From Bordetella genomosp. 4 (lineage in GTDB: Bacteria; Pseudomonadota; Gammaproteobacteria; Burkholderiales; Burkholderiaceae_B), in the NCBI RefSeq assembly GCF_002261185.1, contig NZ_NEVQ01000001.1, positions 62,001 through 126,000 of the forward strand: 64,000 nt of DNA. The letters are read 5' to 3'. Positions 43,983-52,149 of this stretch are shown in pieces. The position numbers and the translations under genes are program-made. Numbering within the stretch: the first letter of the stretch is position 1; each line of letters starts with the position of its first letter. The notes beneath the pieces were generated by a model. That model made no database searches, was not told where the DNA came from, and saw nothing but the letters and a program-made list of their open reading frames with translations.

Positions 43983-44507
43983 CTCTTATTCGAAAACAAA
44001 CTCTCATCAAAACACCGGAACCATCCTTCCGACCCTGATAATCACAACTCTATCCACAAATAATCTCGCCCCTTAGAAAACCCAAAATCCCATAAAAAAC
44101 CCTCACATAACCCCTGGGGATATCTTTGTGAACAACTGAGCTTTCGCCCCCCGAATTCTCATCATGCGACCTACGAAAATATTGGCCTTGATGGAACCTT
44201 TCCCGTGAACTCGTCACAGGCTTGCCGCCTTAACCCTTGAAAAACCACGCAAAAATGCCCCGGCGTGAATAAACCGAATAACAATCAGCCTCGATAGCCA
44301 GATCACTATGGGTCAAGATATCTATATAGTATTTCTGTGCAAAACCCAGATTTCGCGCCAGTGAGGCCCCCTATCGCTCCAAACTCCCCCAATGCCGGAC
44401 GAGGGCCTTATCCACAAACTTATTCCCAATATTATCCACAGACCATAGCCCCACAGTTATCCCGGCCAGTCAGCTTGCTGAGCGCAGTTTCACCCGTACA
44501 AATGCGA

Positions 44508-44584
44508 CAACGCCCCGGAGCCATACAGCCACGGGGCGTTGCAGCCAGGCAAAACCTGGCTCACGGGAAAAGCGGGATTTCCCG
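44508..44584 (-). terminator. Hairpin series after the cold-shock gene
   Basis: Three consecutive perfect hairpins: CGGGAAA/TTTCCCG next to the stop codon, AGCCAGG/CCTGGCT, and a 10-bp CAACGCCCCG/CGGGGCGTTG stem. None is followed by a clear U-run, so they may stabilise the transcript's 3' end as well as end transcription. Confidence 0.5.
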
Positions 44585-44586
44585 AA

Positions 44587-44793
44587 TTAAAGCGGGCGAA
44601 TCTCGGCCGCTTGAGGTCCTTTCGGACCATCCTTGACTTCGAACTCCACTTCCTGGCCTTCGTTCAGGCTGCGATAACCGCGTCCCTGAATAGCCGAGAA
44701 ATGTGCGAATACATCCGTACCGCCAGCGTCCGGCGTAATAAAGCCGAAACCCTTATCGGCGTTGAACCATTTGACTTTGCCCTTCTGAACCAT
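44587..44793 (-). CDS. Cold-shock protein (CspA family)
   Basis: A 68-residue single OB-fold nucleic-acid chaperone with RNP1 (KGFGFI) and RNP2 (VFAHF), the W of VKWFN and no extra domain. It melts RNA secondary structure. Single gene with its own promoter and a leader of about 90 bases, shorter than the long cold-inducible leaders of E. coli cspA. Whether it is cold-induced cannot be told from this. It bounds the origin region on the right. Confidence 0.96.
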   Translation of the reverse strand: MVQKGKVKWFNADKGFGFITPDAGGTDVFAHFSAIQGRGYRSLNEGQEVEFEVKDGPKGPQAAEIRPL

Positions 44794-44888
44794 TTGTATA
44801 GCGTCCCGATAATAAAAATGAATGCTAGTGAATCAAGGACGCCGACTAGAAATAGGCCCGTACAACGCTTGAATCAACTGCGAGACTT

Positions 44889-44917
44889 AGCATACTCACG
44901 CATCTTTGACGAAACAA
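44889..44917 (-). promoter_or_regulatory. Promoter of the cold-shock gene
   Basis: Read leftward, TTGTTT is followed after 17 bases by TATGCT, giving a start near 44882 and a leader of about 90 bases. The rest of the 273-base interval to the aminotransferase gene is AT-rich and probably also holds that gene's promoter, which I could not pick out. Confidence 0.65.
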
Positions 44918-45066
44918 ATAGTTGTTTACCCGTATGTCGCATTTTTTCCATATCGCCGTTGAGGCAATATATCGGTCATAAATCGGGACTAATCAAAACC
45001 GCATTCTCGAGTTAATGGGATACTTGCCCGTTCGCTTTTTATTTCACCCCTAGCTGCATTATTGCC

Positions 45067-46233
45067 ATGATCCGATCCAAATTGCCTGATGTGGGCACCA
45101 CCATTTTCACCGTCATGAGCCGGTTGGCTATCGAGCATCAAGCCATTAATCTCGGACAAGGTTTTCCCGATTTCGACCCGGATGCCCGTTTATGTGATTT
45201 GGTGTCGCGCGCCATGGCCGCAGGGCACAATCAGTATCCCTACATGCCTGGCGTAGCACCATTACGCCAGGCTATTGCAGAAAAGACGCTGGCCCTCTAT
45301 GGCCACCGCTACGATCCCGAAACCGAGATTACCGTCACCAGTGGCGCGACTGAAGCCTTGATGGCTACCGTATTGGCGGCCGTCAACAGCGGTGATGAGG
45401 TCGTTGTCATCGAGCCCTGCTACGACTCGTATTTGCCGGCCATCCGTTTGGCCGGCGGCACGGCGGTACCGGTACCCTTGCGTGCACCGACAGAGGCTGA
45501 CCCGTATTACCGCATCGACTGGCAACGCGTGCGTGATGCCATCACCTCTCGTACTCGTCTGTTGATGTTGAACTTCCCCCACAACCCCACAGGCGCGGTA
45601 CTCGAGGAAAGCGACCTCGATGCCCTGGAGAGCATTGTCCGGGATACCGGTGTCCTGCTGCTATCAGACGAAGTCTACGAACACATTGTGTTTGACGGGA
45701 AACCGCACGCCAGCCTAGCCACTCGGCCGCTGCTGGCCGAGCACGCATTTGTCATTTCTTCGTTCGGCAAGACCTATCACACCACCGGCTGGAAAATCGG
45801 CTATTGCTGCGCGCCGCGCCAGCTCAGTGCCGAGCTGCGCAAAGTCCACCAGTTCATGGTCTTTACCGTATCGTCGCCCATGCAGTTTGCATTGGCGGAA
45901 TTCATGCAGGATCCCAAGCCGTACACCGACCTGCCAGCGTTTTACCAGGCCAAACGGGACCGCTTGACGGCTGGCTTGGCTAATACCCGGTTCAAGCCCT
46001 TGCCGAGCCCGGGGACATTTTTCATGTTGGCGGACTACAGCGAGATTTCGAAACAGTCCGAGGCAGATTTCGCTCGAGATCTGACCATGCAGCACGGCGT
46101 CACCGTGATCCCGGTGTCTGCCTTTTATCAACACCCCGACGCAGAGGCGTCTAATCATCGCCTGGTGCGCTTTTGTTTCGCCAAGAAGGATTCGACCCTG
46201 GATCAGGCGATTGAGCGCCTAGCGGGCGTCTAA
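45067..46233 (+). CDS. Methionine-type PLP-dependent aminotransferase
   Basis: A 388-residue class I/II aminotransferase closest in feel to YbdL-type methionine aminotransferases. Family features: INLGQGFPDFDP near the N-terminus, TVTSGATEALMATVLA for cofactor phosphate binding, the NFPHNPTG motif (about 177), DEVYEHIVFDGKPH, and the PLP lysine in SSFGKTYHTTGWKIGY (about 242). The C-terminal arginine is in HRLVRFCFAKKD. It probably transfers the amino group of methionine or a similar amino acid to a keto acid in the cytoplasm. Monocistronic, closed by a terminator shared with tctA. Substrate is by similarity only. Confidence 0.85.
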   Translation: MIRSKLPDVGTTIFTVMSRLAIEHQAINLGQGFPDFDPDARLCDLVSRAMAAGHNQYPYMPGVAPLRQAIAEKTLALYGHRYDPETEITVTSGATEALMATVLAAVNSGDEVVVIEPCYDSYLPAIRLAGGTAVPVPLRAPTEADPYYRIDWQRVRDAITSRTRLLMLNFPHNPTGAVLEESDLDALESIVRDTGVLLLSDEVYEHIVFDGKPHASLATRPLLAEHAFVISSFGKTYHTTGWKIGYCCAPRQLSAELRKVHQFMVFTVSSPMQFALAEFMQDPKPYTDLPAFYQAKRDRLTAGLANTRFKPLPSPGTFFMLADYSEISKQSEADFARDLTMQHGVTVIPVSAFYQHPDAEASNHRLVRFCFAKKDSTLDQAIERLAGV

Positions 46234-46291
46234 ATCAGTTTACGCACGAGTGGGCGGGTTGAGGACACCGCGTAGTGATACTGCGGTCCAA

Positions 46292-46332
46292 AAAATGGGG
46301 TCAGAAGAGAGACGCTCTTCTGACCCCATTTT
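46292..46332. terminator. Bidirectional terminator between the aminotransferase and tctA
   Basis: A perfect 18-bp inverted repeat with a 5-base loop, A-rich on the left and T-rich on the right (AAAATGGGGTCAG outward from both sides). It serves the convergent genes on either side. Confidence 0.85.
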
Positions 46333-46342
46333 ATTTATCGCC

Positions 46343-47869
46343 TCAGGCGCTTGCTTGTTCCAATTTGCGGCGCTGACGCAATTTGCGCAGCGACTGCGGA
46401 ACCACTACAACTGCAATCGCGGCGATCCAAAGTCCGATCGACACGGGGCTCTGGTAAAGCACGGCGACGTCGCCATTCGTGATCGACAAAGCCCGGCGCA
46501 GATTCTGCTCCATCATGTCGCCAAGTACGACCCCCAGGACCAATGGTGCCATCGGCACGCCGAACTTGCGCAGGAAATAACCAATCGTACCGATGCCGAC
46601 CACCATCAACAGATCAAAAGTGCCGGAGTTGATCGCATAGACACCGATGAAGCTGATACTGAGGATGCCTGGCACCATCAGCCAACCAGGGACGGACAGC
46701 ACCTTGGAGAACACACGGACCATCGGCACGTTCATAACGAACAACAATACGTTGGCGATGAACAGCGAAGCAATCAGGCCCCACACCAGTTCAGGCTTGG
46801 TGTCGAACAGCACCGGACCCGGCGTGATGTTGTAGAGCGTCAGTGCCCCCATCATGACAGCCGTCGTACCCGATCCAGGGACACCCAGCGTCAACATCGG
46901 CACAAAGGAGCCGATCGCCGAAGCCGTCGCAGCGGATTCCGGCGCCACCAGACCGCGCATGTCGCCCTTGCCGAACTTGGCATCGGGATCTTTGTTTTCG
47001 ATGATGCGTTTTTCTTGGGAGTAAGCCACGGCAGCGGCAACGCTCGCGCCAGCACCAGGCAATACTCCCACACCGAAGCCCACCAACGAGCTACGGACGA
47101 TGCTCCACCACGTGAACGCCAACTCTTTCAGATTGAATAGCTTGCGACCGCTGGGTTTGACCTCGACGCTATGCCCGGCCACGACTTTTTCCAGCATCTC
47201 CAGCATCTCGGCCACGGCAAACAGCGCGATCACCACCACTACGAAATCGATGCCATCAGCCAGATGCACCGAGTCGAAGGTGTAGCGATACACACCCGAG
47301 TTTGAATCCACGCCGATCACTGCAATGCCTAAACCTATCATCGCCGCCAACACGCCTTTGATGGGTTGTTTACCCAACAGACTCGTCAAGCAGCAGAATG
47401 CGAAAACCATCAGCACGAAGTATTCGGCAGGACCGAATGCCAATGCCCATTTGGCCAGCATCGGGGCCAGCAAAATGATGCCCGTCACGGAAACGATCGC
47501 CCCGACAAATGCCGAGCAGGCAGACAACGACAATGCGACGTTGGCCAACCCTTGACGCGCCAAGGGATAACCGTCCAGCGTCGTCATGATGGCGCTGGCT
47601 TCGCCAGGCACGTTCAACAGAATCGATGTAATACGTCCACCGTATTCGGCTCCCACATACACCGCAGCCAGCAGAATCAACGCGGTTTCCGGCGGTAGAT
47701 TCATGGCGAACGCAATCGGAATCAGCATCGCGACGCCATTGATGGGTCCCAGACCTGGCAAGACCCCCACCATTGTGCCGATGAAAGAACCGATGGCTGC
47801 GACCAACAAGTTGGTCAACGAAAACGCGACGCCAAAACCAATGGATAAATGATCGACGATGCCGCTCAT
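46343..47869 (-). CDS. tctA: Tripartite tricarboxylate transporter large membrane subunit TctA
   Basis: A 508-residue, roughly 12-helix membrane protein with the TctA signatures GVLPGLGPINGVAMLIPI and the Pro/Gly-rich repeat GVGVLPGAGASVAAAVAYSQ. It is the translocating subunit and uses an ion gradient to import substrate delivered by TctC. The substrate (citrate or another carboxylate) cannot be read from sequence. Its ATG overlaps the tctB stop by 4 bases. Last gene of the operon. Confidence 0.95.
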   Translation of the reverse strand: MSGIVDHLSIGFGVAFSLTNLLVAAIGSFIGTMVGVLPGLGPINGVAMLIPIAFAMNLPPETALILLAAVYVGAEYGGRITSILLNVPGEASAIMTTLDGYPLARQGLANVALSLSACSAFVGAIVSVTGIILLAPMLAKWALAFGPAEYFVLMVFAFCCLTSLLGKQPIKGVLAAMIGLGIAVIGVDSNSGVYRYTFDSVHLADGIDFVVVVIALFAVAEMLEMLEKVVAGHSVEVKPSGRKLFNLKELAFTWWSIVRSSLVGFGVGVLPGAGASVAAAVAYSQEKRIIENKDPDAKFGKGDMRGLVAPESAATASAIGSFVPMLTLGVPGSGTTAVMMGALTLYNITPGPVLFDTKPELVWGLIASLFIANVLLFVMNVPMVRVFSKVLSVPGWLMVPGILSISFIGVYAINSGTFDLLMVVGIGTIGYFLRKFGVPMAPLVLGVVLGDMMEQNLRRALSITNGDVAVLYQSPVSIGLWIAAIAVVVVPQSLRKLRQRRKLEQASA

Positions 47870-48303
47870 AGCAGATCTCCCAGCAGACCGGCCGGCAAGA
47901 CAACGTCCAGCGCTCTGTCAAACAAGAAATAGAAGAAAACGCCCATAATCACGCCGCCGGTCACGCATTTCAGCCACGCGCCGCCAAACAGGCGACCGAC
48001 ATAGACCGTCATCAACGCTGTCGCGATGATGAAACCCAGCCACTGAAACAGGAATGCATAAGCAGCCGCGCCGAGCACCATCAATGCAATGCGTGAGTTG
48101 GCGCCGGGAGGATTAGCTTCGACAGGGTTGCCCCCTTTGATCGCCAGACGCAGCCCGCACAAGCCGATCATCAAGGCAATTAGCATCGGGAAAGCGCGTG
48201 GCCCGACAGGCTCGTAAGCGAAAGGTGCTTCGATATCCCAGCCGGCCCATGTCATGAAGGCAGCCAGGACCAGGGCGCAAATGCCCAGAGTTCGATCAGT
48301 CAT
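47866..48303 (-). CDS. tctB: Tripartite tricarboxylate transporter small membrane subunit TctB
   Basis: The start is taken at MTDRTLGICALVLAAFMTWA, with AGGA about nine bases upstream, giving 145 residues and four predicted transmembrane helices. An in-frame upstream extension is unlikely. It has the FAYEPVGPRAFPMLIALMIG segment typical of the family. TctB is the poorly conserved small partner of TctA. It is separated from tctC by 166 bases with a GC hairpin. Confidence 0.9.
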   Translation of the reverse strand: MTDRTLGICALVLAAFMTWAGWDIEAPFAYEPVGPRAFPMLIALMIGLCGLRLAIKGGNPVEANPPGANSRIALMVLGAAAYAFLFQWLGFIIATALMTVYVGRLFGGAWLKCVTGGVIMGVFFYFLFDRALDVVLPAGLLGDLL

Positions 48304-48375
48304 GATCTCGTTTCCTGAAATCGACGCGCCGGTGTTCATGCGAGGCATGGATGGCGATCACGGCGGCGCAAAACA

Positions 48376-48396
48376 GGGCGCCGAATCTCGACGCCC
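48376..48396 (-). terminator. Hairpin between tctC and tctB, possible attenuator
   Basis: In the leftward transcript GGGCG pairs with CGCCC across an 11-base loop, then TGTTTTGC follows. Short and imperfect as a terminator. It would allow more receptor (TctC) than membrane subunits, a common stoichiometry. Confidence 0.35.
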
Positions 48397-48469
48397 CCAA
48401 TACCTCCAAGCGCGCCCTCGGCTTGCTGCTGCCTTGGGCGGTCCGGCGGCAAAAACTACGGGTTGCGTT

Positions 48470-49468
48470 TTACTTTTTGATCAGGCCGAATCCATCAGCC
48501 AGTTCTTGGTACTTTTGTACTTGTTCTTTGACGTAGGCATCCAACTCGGCACCGGTCTTTTGGAACGGGAACAGGCCTTGTTGATCGCGCAGCTTGGCGT
48601 ATTCGGGCGCGCTCATCATCTTGTTGAACGCGTCAACCCAGAACTGGTAGTCCTTGTCGGAAACTTTAGGACCGACATAGAAGCCACGGATGATGGGCCA
48701 CGTAATGTCGTAGCCCTGCTCTTTTGCCGTGGGAACGGTGTTGAGTTTGCCGGGCAGGCGTTCGTCGTTGAACACTGCCAGCACGCGGATCGGCGCGCCG
48801 CCTTCCAGCATGGTGAAGGCTTCCGCAGCGTCACCCATGTATGCCTGGATATGGCCGCCGCGCAGTGCCGTTACGGCCTCGCCACCGCCTTCGAAGGCAA
48901 CGAAACGCATTTTGCGGAAATCTACGCCCGCGGCTTTGGCCGTCAGTGCAGCTTTCATCCAATCCTGGCTGCCTACGGTACCGCCTGCGCCCAGCACGAT
49001 CTTGGTCGGATCCTGCTTGAAGGCTTCCATCAGGCTCTTCAGATCCTTATAGGGAGAATCATCGCGTACGACGGCTACACCGTAGTCAGTGCCGATCCCC
49101 GCCAGCCAACGCACGTCATTGACGTTGTACTTGCCGAACTTGCCTTGCGCCAGGTTCAGCAGCGAACCGCCCGAGAACGCCACGATGCTGCCGGGCTCAT
49201 CGGGATGTTGTGCGACCACGTTGTTGTAGGCCACCGCGCCGATGCCGCCGGGCATGTAGACGATACGCATGGCGGATTTCAGTGCACCGCTCTGCTTCAG
49301 GCCTTCGGTAGCCAAACGGCAGGTCAGGTCAAAGCCGCCGCCAGGCTGGGCGGGAGCAATACATTCGGGCCGACGAGGTTCGTCGGCAGCGTGGGCAGTT
49401 GCCATACCCAAAGCCAGGGCACATGCCCCAAATGCCGCGGCCACGCGGGCTTTCAAAAAGAGTTGCAT
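48470..49468 (-). CDS. tctC: Periplasmic tricarboxylate-binding receptor TctC (Bug family)
   Basis: A 332-residue Bug-type solute receptor. Signal peptide about 1-27 (MQLFLKARVAAAFGACALAL, cleavage after AHA). Then the family features ECIAPAQPGGGFDLTCR, which includes the carboxylate-binding loop, and GGTVGSQDWMKAALTAKAAG. It captures a carboxylate in the periplasm for TctAB. First transport gene of the operon, 114 bases downstream of the sensor kinase gene. Confidence 0.94.
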   Translation of the reverse strand: MQLFLKARVAAAFGACALALGMATAHAADEPRRPECIAPAQPGGGFDLTCRLATEGLKQSGALKSAMRIVYMPGGIGAVAYNNVVAQHPDEPGSIVAFSGGSLLNLAQGKFGKYNVNDVRWLAGIGTDYGVAVVRDDSPYKDLKSLMEAFKQDPTKIVLGAGGTVGSQDWMKAALTAKAAGVDFRKMRFVAFEGGGEAVTALRGGHIQAYMGDAAEAFTMLEGGAPIRVLAVFNDERLPGKLNTVPTAKEQGYDITWPIIRGFYVGPKVSDKDYQFWVDAFNKMMSAPEYAKLRDQQGLFPFQKTGAELDAYVKEQVQKYQELADGFGLIKK

Positions 49469-49582
49469 CGTGCGGTCTCCGTGAATCGCTTTTTAGATGT
49501 CATCGTGAGCCGACCATGCCCACAAAACGGGACCATGGCCAACGGATCGCAACCGTACCCAATCCGGCCTTTCCGGAACCTT

Positions 49583-51034
49583 TCAATTTCCCGCAATTTC
49601 GTGCCGCAATGCAGCATTTGGGAAAGAACCTAGGGTAAACACTAATGCGGCGCGCAGTCCGGGCTGCGGTTGCCGGTTCTCCAGCACGAATCGGCCGCCA
49701 TGAATTTCCACAATCGTTCCGACGATAGCCAGCCCCAAACCCGCCCCCGGCTTGTTTTTGCCTGCGGCGCCGCGACGGAAACGCACACTGGCCTGGGAAA
49801 TGTCCGCCGATGACATTCCAGGACCGCTGTCTTCCACTGTCACCCGGGCATAGCGCTCATCTGCGTAGACGCGCACGGTGACCTGACTGGCCGGCGCCGT
49901 ATAGCGGATGGCGTTATCGATCAGATTGCTGAGGGCTTCACGCAGCAACCAGTCAATGCCCTGGATACGCACGGGCAGACTCGAGGCTTCAAGCCCCAGA
50001 TCCAGCTGACGGGCCCTAGCGGCAGGTAGCAGCGTGCGGATGACATTCTGGGCGATATCGACCAGGTCGACTTCCTCGGGGACCAGGCCAGCCTCGCTCA
50101 GCGACGCGTTTTTAGCGCGTGCCAGCGCCAGCATCTGGTTTGTGGTGCGCACTGCCCGATCCAGGCCCTCTTGCATGGCAAGCAGCGCGGTACGTATTTC
50201 AGTCGGATCGGTTTCCCGGAGCGCATAAGCCGTCTGGGTCCGCAAAACGGACAGGGGCGTGCGCAATTGGTGTGAAGCGTCGTCCAGGAACTGCCGCTGG
50301 ACCCTCGCCTGAGCCGTAAAACGGCTCATGTGGAGATTTACGGCGTCGACCAAGGGGGCGACCTCACTTGGGATGTCCGGAGCGTCTACGGGGCTTAAAT
50401 CGTCTGCTGAACGTTTATCCACATCCTGGCGTAATCGCTCGAGTGGGCGAACTGCCCGGAAAACACTCCAGACCACGACTAACACCACGATGAGGATCAC
50501 CACGATGTCGCGCTCGAGCGCGCGTAATAGCGACTGATTCAGGAAGTTTTCACGCGTTTCCAGGGATTCGGCGACTTGTACGATCACCCTGCCTCCACGG
50601 TTGTTGTACAGCGGGGGATCCATCGGTCTGGCCAGGGCCGCAACACGCAGCGATAGGCCTTGATATTGCGCGTCAAAAAACTGCGGCTGCCCTGAAATCA
50701 GGGGCTTATCCGGCAAAGGCAGGTCCTGGTTGCCGATCTCTGCCAACCCGTCTTCCGTGGCAATACGGTAATACACATTGCCGTTGGCAGTGAGCTCGAA
50801 AAATTCGAGCATCAAATAAGGCTGTTCGAGACTTAGTCCACCGCTGGCTGTGGATATGTTGTGGTCGATAGAACGCAGCGCTCCTGCAAGAGCACGGTCA
50901 TATGCCTGGTCTACCTGGTTGCGCAGTTGATAGTTTGACAGCCACAAAGCTATCAACATGATGAAAACCAAGGCCGGAATCAACCACCACAACAACAACG
51001 ATTTCAGCGTGCGATGGCGAGGCCTAAGTTTCAA
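49583..51034 (-). CDS. tctE: Sensor histidine kinase TctE
   Basis: A 483-residue kinase: transmembrane helix about 13-32, periplasmic domain to about 180, second helix about 182-200, HAMP-like linker, HisKA with the phospho-acceptor in DDASHQLRTPLSVLRTQ (about 259), HATPase with N (EALSNLIDNAIRYT), G1 (DSGPGM) and G2 (GAGLGLAIVGTI) boxes. It belongs to the TctE/QseC group, which senses carboxylates. It overlaps tctD by 11 bases, and its closeness to tctCBA indicates that it controls that transporter. Confidence 0.92.
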   Translation of the reverse strand: MKLRPRHRTLKSLLLWWLIPALVFIMLIALWLSNYQLRNQVDQAYDRALAGALRSIDHNISTASGGLSLEQPYLMLEFFELTANGNVYYRIATEDGLAEIGNQDLPLPDKPLISGQPQFFDAQYQGLSLRVAALARPMDPPLYNNRGGRVIVQVAESLETRENFLNQSLLRALERDIVVILIVVLVVVWSVFRAVRPLERLRQDVDKRSADDLSPVDAPDIPSEVAPLVDAVNLHMSRFTAQARVQRQFLDDASHQLRTPLSVLRTQTAYALRETDPTEIRTALLAMQEGLDRAVRTTNQMLALARAKNASLSEAGLVPEEVDLVDIAQNVIRTLLPAARARQLDLGLEASSLPVRIQGIDWLLREALSNLIDNAIRYTAPASQVTVRVYADERYARVTVEDSGPGMSSADISQASVRFRRGAAGKNKPGAGLGLAIVGTIVEIHGGRFVLENRQPQPGLRAALVFTLGSFPNAALRHEIAGN

Positions 51035-51701
51035 GAATCGCCTCCAGGCAGTATCCCATTCCCCTCAGGGTCACGATTTGTACGCCGGTATCGGCGAGTT
51101 TTTTACGCAACCTGTGCACAAGTACTTCGATGGCTTCCAGGTTGATATCCGAATCGTCTGTTTGAATGCGATCCAGGATTTGCTGTTTGTTGATAGGTTC
51201 GCCGCTGCGTTGGATAAGTACGCGTAACACAGAATGTTCACGGGGTGATAACTGCAACGGTTGACCGCGCACGGTAAATCGCTGTGCAGAAGTATCCAGC
51301 ACCAGATCACCAAGCGCCAGCCGAGGGTGTTCCCGTCCACGACTGCGGCGGATCAATGCAATCAACCGTGCCTCGAGTTCCTCGAGCACAAACGGTTTGG
51401 GCAAAAAATCATCAGCTCCCTCGTGCAAGGTATCGACGCGCTCGGCCAGCGAGTCGCGTGCCGTCAATACGAGAACAGGAGTCCGGTCGTCGCGAGCTCG
51501 GATTTTGGCCAGCAAGGTATGGCCATCCATACCGGGCAGGCCGAGATCCAAAATCACTGCATCGAATTCTTCCACAGCCAGCCGTCTTTCGGCGACCAGG
51601 CCGTCGTCAGCCCATTCAACAACAAAACCGGCATGCCGGGCCAGGCTGCGGGACAACCACCGAGCCAATTCGGATTCGTCTTCTATGAGGAGGATACGCA
51701 T
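51024..51701 (-). CDS. tctD: Response regulator TctD
   Basis: A 225-residue OmpR-family regulator. Receiver about 1-115 with acidic residues E7/D8/E9-type at the N-terminus (LLIEDESELA), phospho-acceptor in AVILDLGLPGMDGH (about D51) and lysine in FLPKPFVLEEL (about 101). Winged helix about 128-222 with PREHSVLRVLIQRSGEPINK. It should activate tctCBA when the carboxylate is sensed. First gene of a five-gene leftward tctDECBA cluster. A perfect CTTTATATAAAG palindrome lies about 60 bases upstream. Confidence 0.92.
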   Translation of the reverse strand: MRILLIEDESELARWLSRSLARHAGFVVEWADDGLVAERRLAVEEFDAVILDLGLPGMDGHTLLAKIRARDDRTPVLVLTARDSLAERVDTLHEGADDFLPKPFVLEELEARLIALIRRSRGREHPRLALGDLVLDTSAQRFTVRGQPLQLSPREHSVLRVLIQRSGEPINKQQILDRIQTDDSDINLEAIEVLVHRLRKKLADTGVQIVTLRGMGYCLEAILET

Positions 51702-52149
51702 AGCTTATTTTTGCACCGCTGGGCGCTGGTGGGAGTGCATGTTTGTTTTTCTCTTTTCTTTTTCTTTATATAAAGACTAATGATTAATAGAGTCTGTGGA
51801 TAACTGCATCAACTCAAAAAAGCCATTCTATTTCATGAACTTGTAGCGGTTTTTGGCTGTGTAGCAGTTCTGTGTAGCGCTGCGGACCAAGTTGAACAAC
51901 TTTTGGGGCTGCGCCAAAAAAGCCAGCTTGTTCAATTTACGTCCACACGCTGTGCACAGTCCCGCTTTCTAGAGGTTATCCACAGGGTGTTTTGGGGGCA
52001 GACGGGCTTCTGTGGATATGGTGTGAATACTTACTTTTCCGAGATTTCGGTCTTCTGAAAATTTGAGAGCAAGAATGGGATGTCTTGCGCCCAAATTCGG
52101 ATTTACAGTGGGATATCAGCCTTGAATGGCGGTTTTTCTGGGTGACCTA
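51702..52149. other. Intergenic region tctD-ada with DnaA boxes and a nested inverted repeat
   Basis: Gene-free, with outward-facing genes on both sides, so it must hold two promoters, though neither is clear. Contents: palindrome CTTTATATAAAG at 51764-51775; perfect DnaA boxes at 51795-51803 (TGTGGATAA) and 51976-51984 (TTATCCACA); a one-mismatch box at 52011-52019; a nested imperfect inverted repeat at about 51883-51942 with TTGAACAA/TTGTTCAA outside and TTTTGG/CCAAAA inside. Confidence 0.6.

Larger units (their letters stand above)
43707..44440. other. oriC: Probable chromosomal replication origin (DnaA-box cluster)
   Basis: Perfect DnaA boxes TTATCCACA start at 43707, 43807, 44408 and 44432. 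One-mismatch boxes are CTATCCACA at 43767 and 44050 and TTTTCCACA at 43883. All have the same orientation. Between them is AT-richer DNA, including a stretch near 44080-44110 and another near 44310-44335, that could be the unwinding element. A direct repeat GGATATCTTTG(C/T)GA occurs at 43931 and 44118. Neighbouring parS sites and the outward direction of all leftward genes agree with an origin. dnaA is not in the window, which is the main reservation. Confidence 0.8.

Noticed and set aside
44337-44636. 99-codon plus-strand frame between the DnaA boxes and the cold-shock gene
   Set aside because: It overlaps the cold-shock gene antisense and two DnaA boxes, and its Pro/Gln-rich translation resembles no family.
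46292-46332. GGGGTCAG-type inverted repeat considered as a REP element or IS remnant
   Set aside because: Single copy in the window, no transposase relic, and its position between convergent genes with A/T flanks explains it as a terminator.
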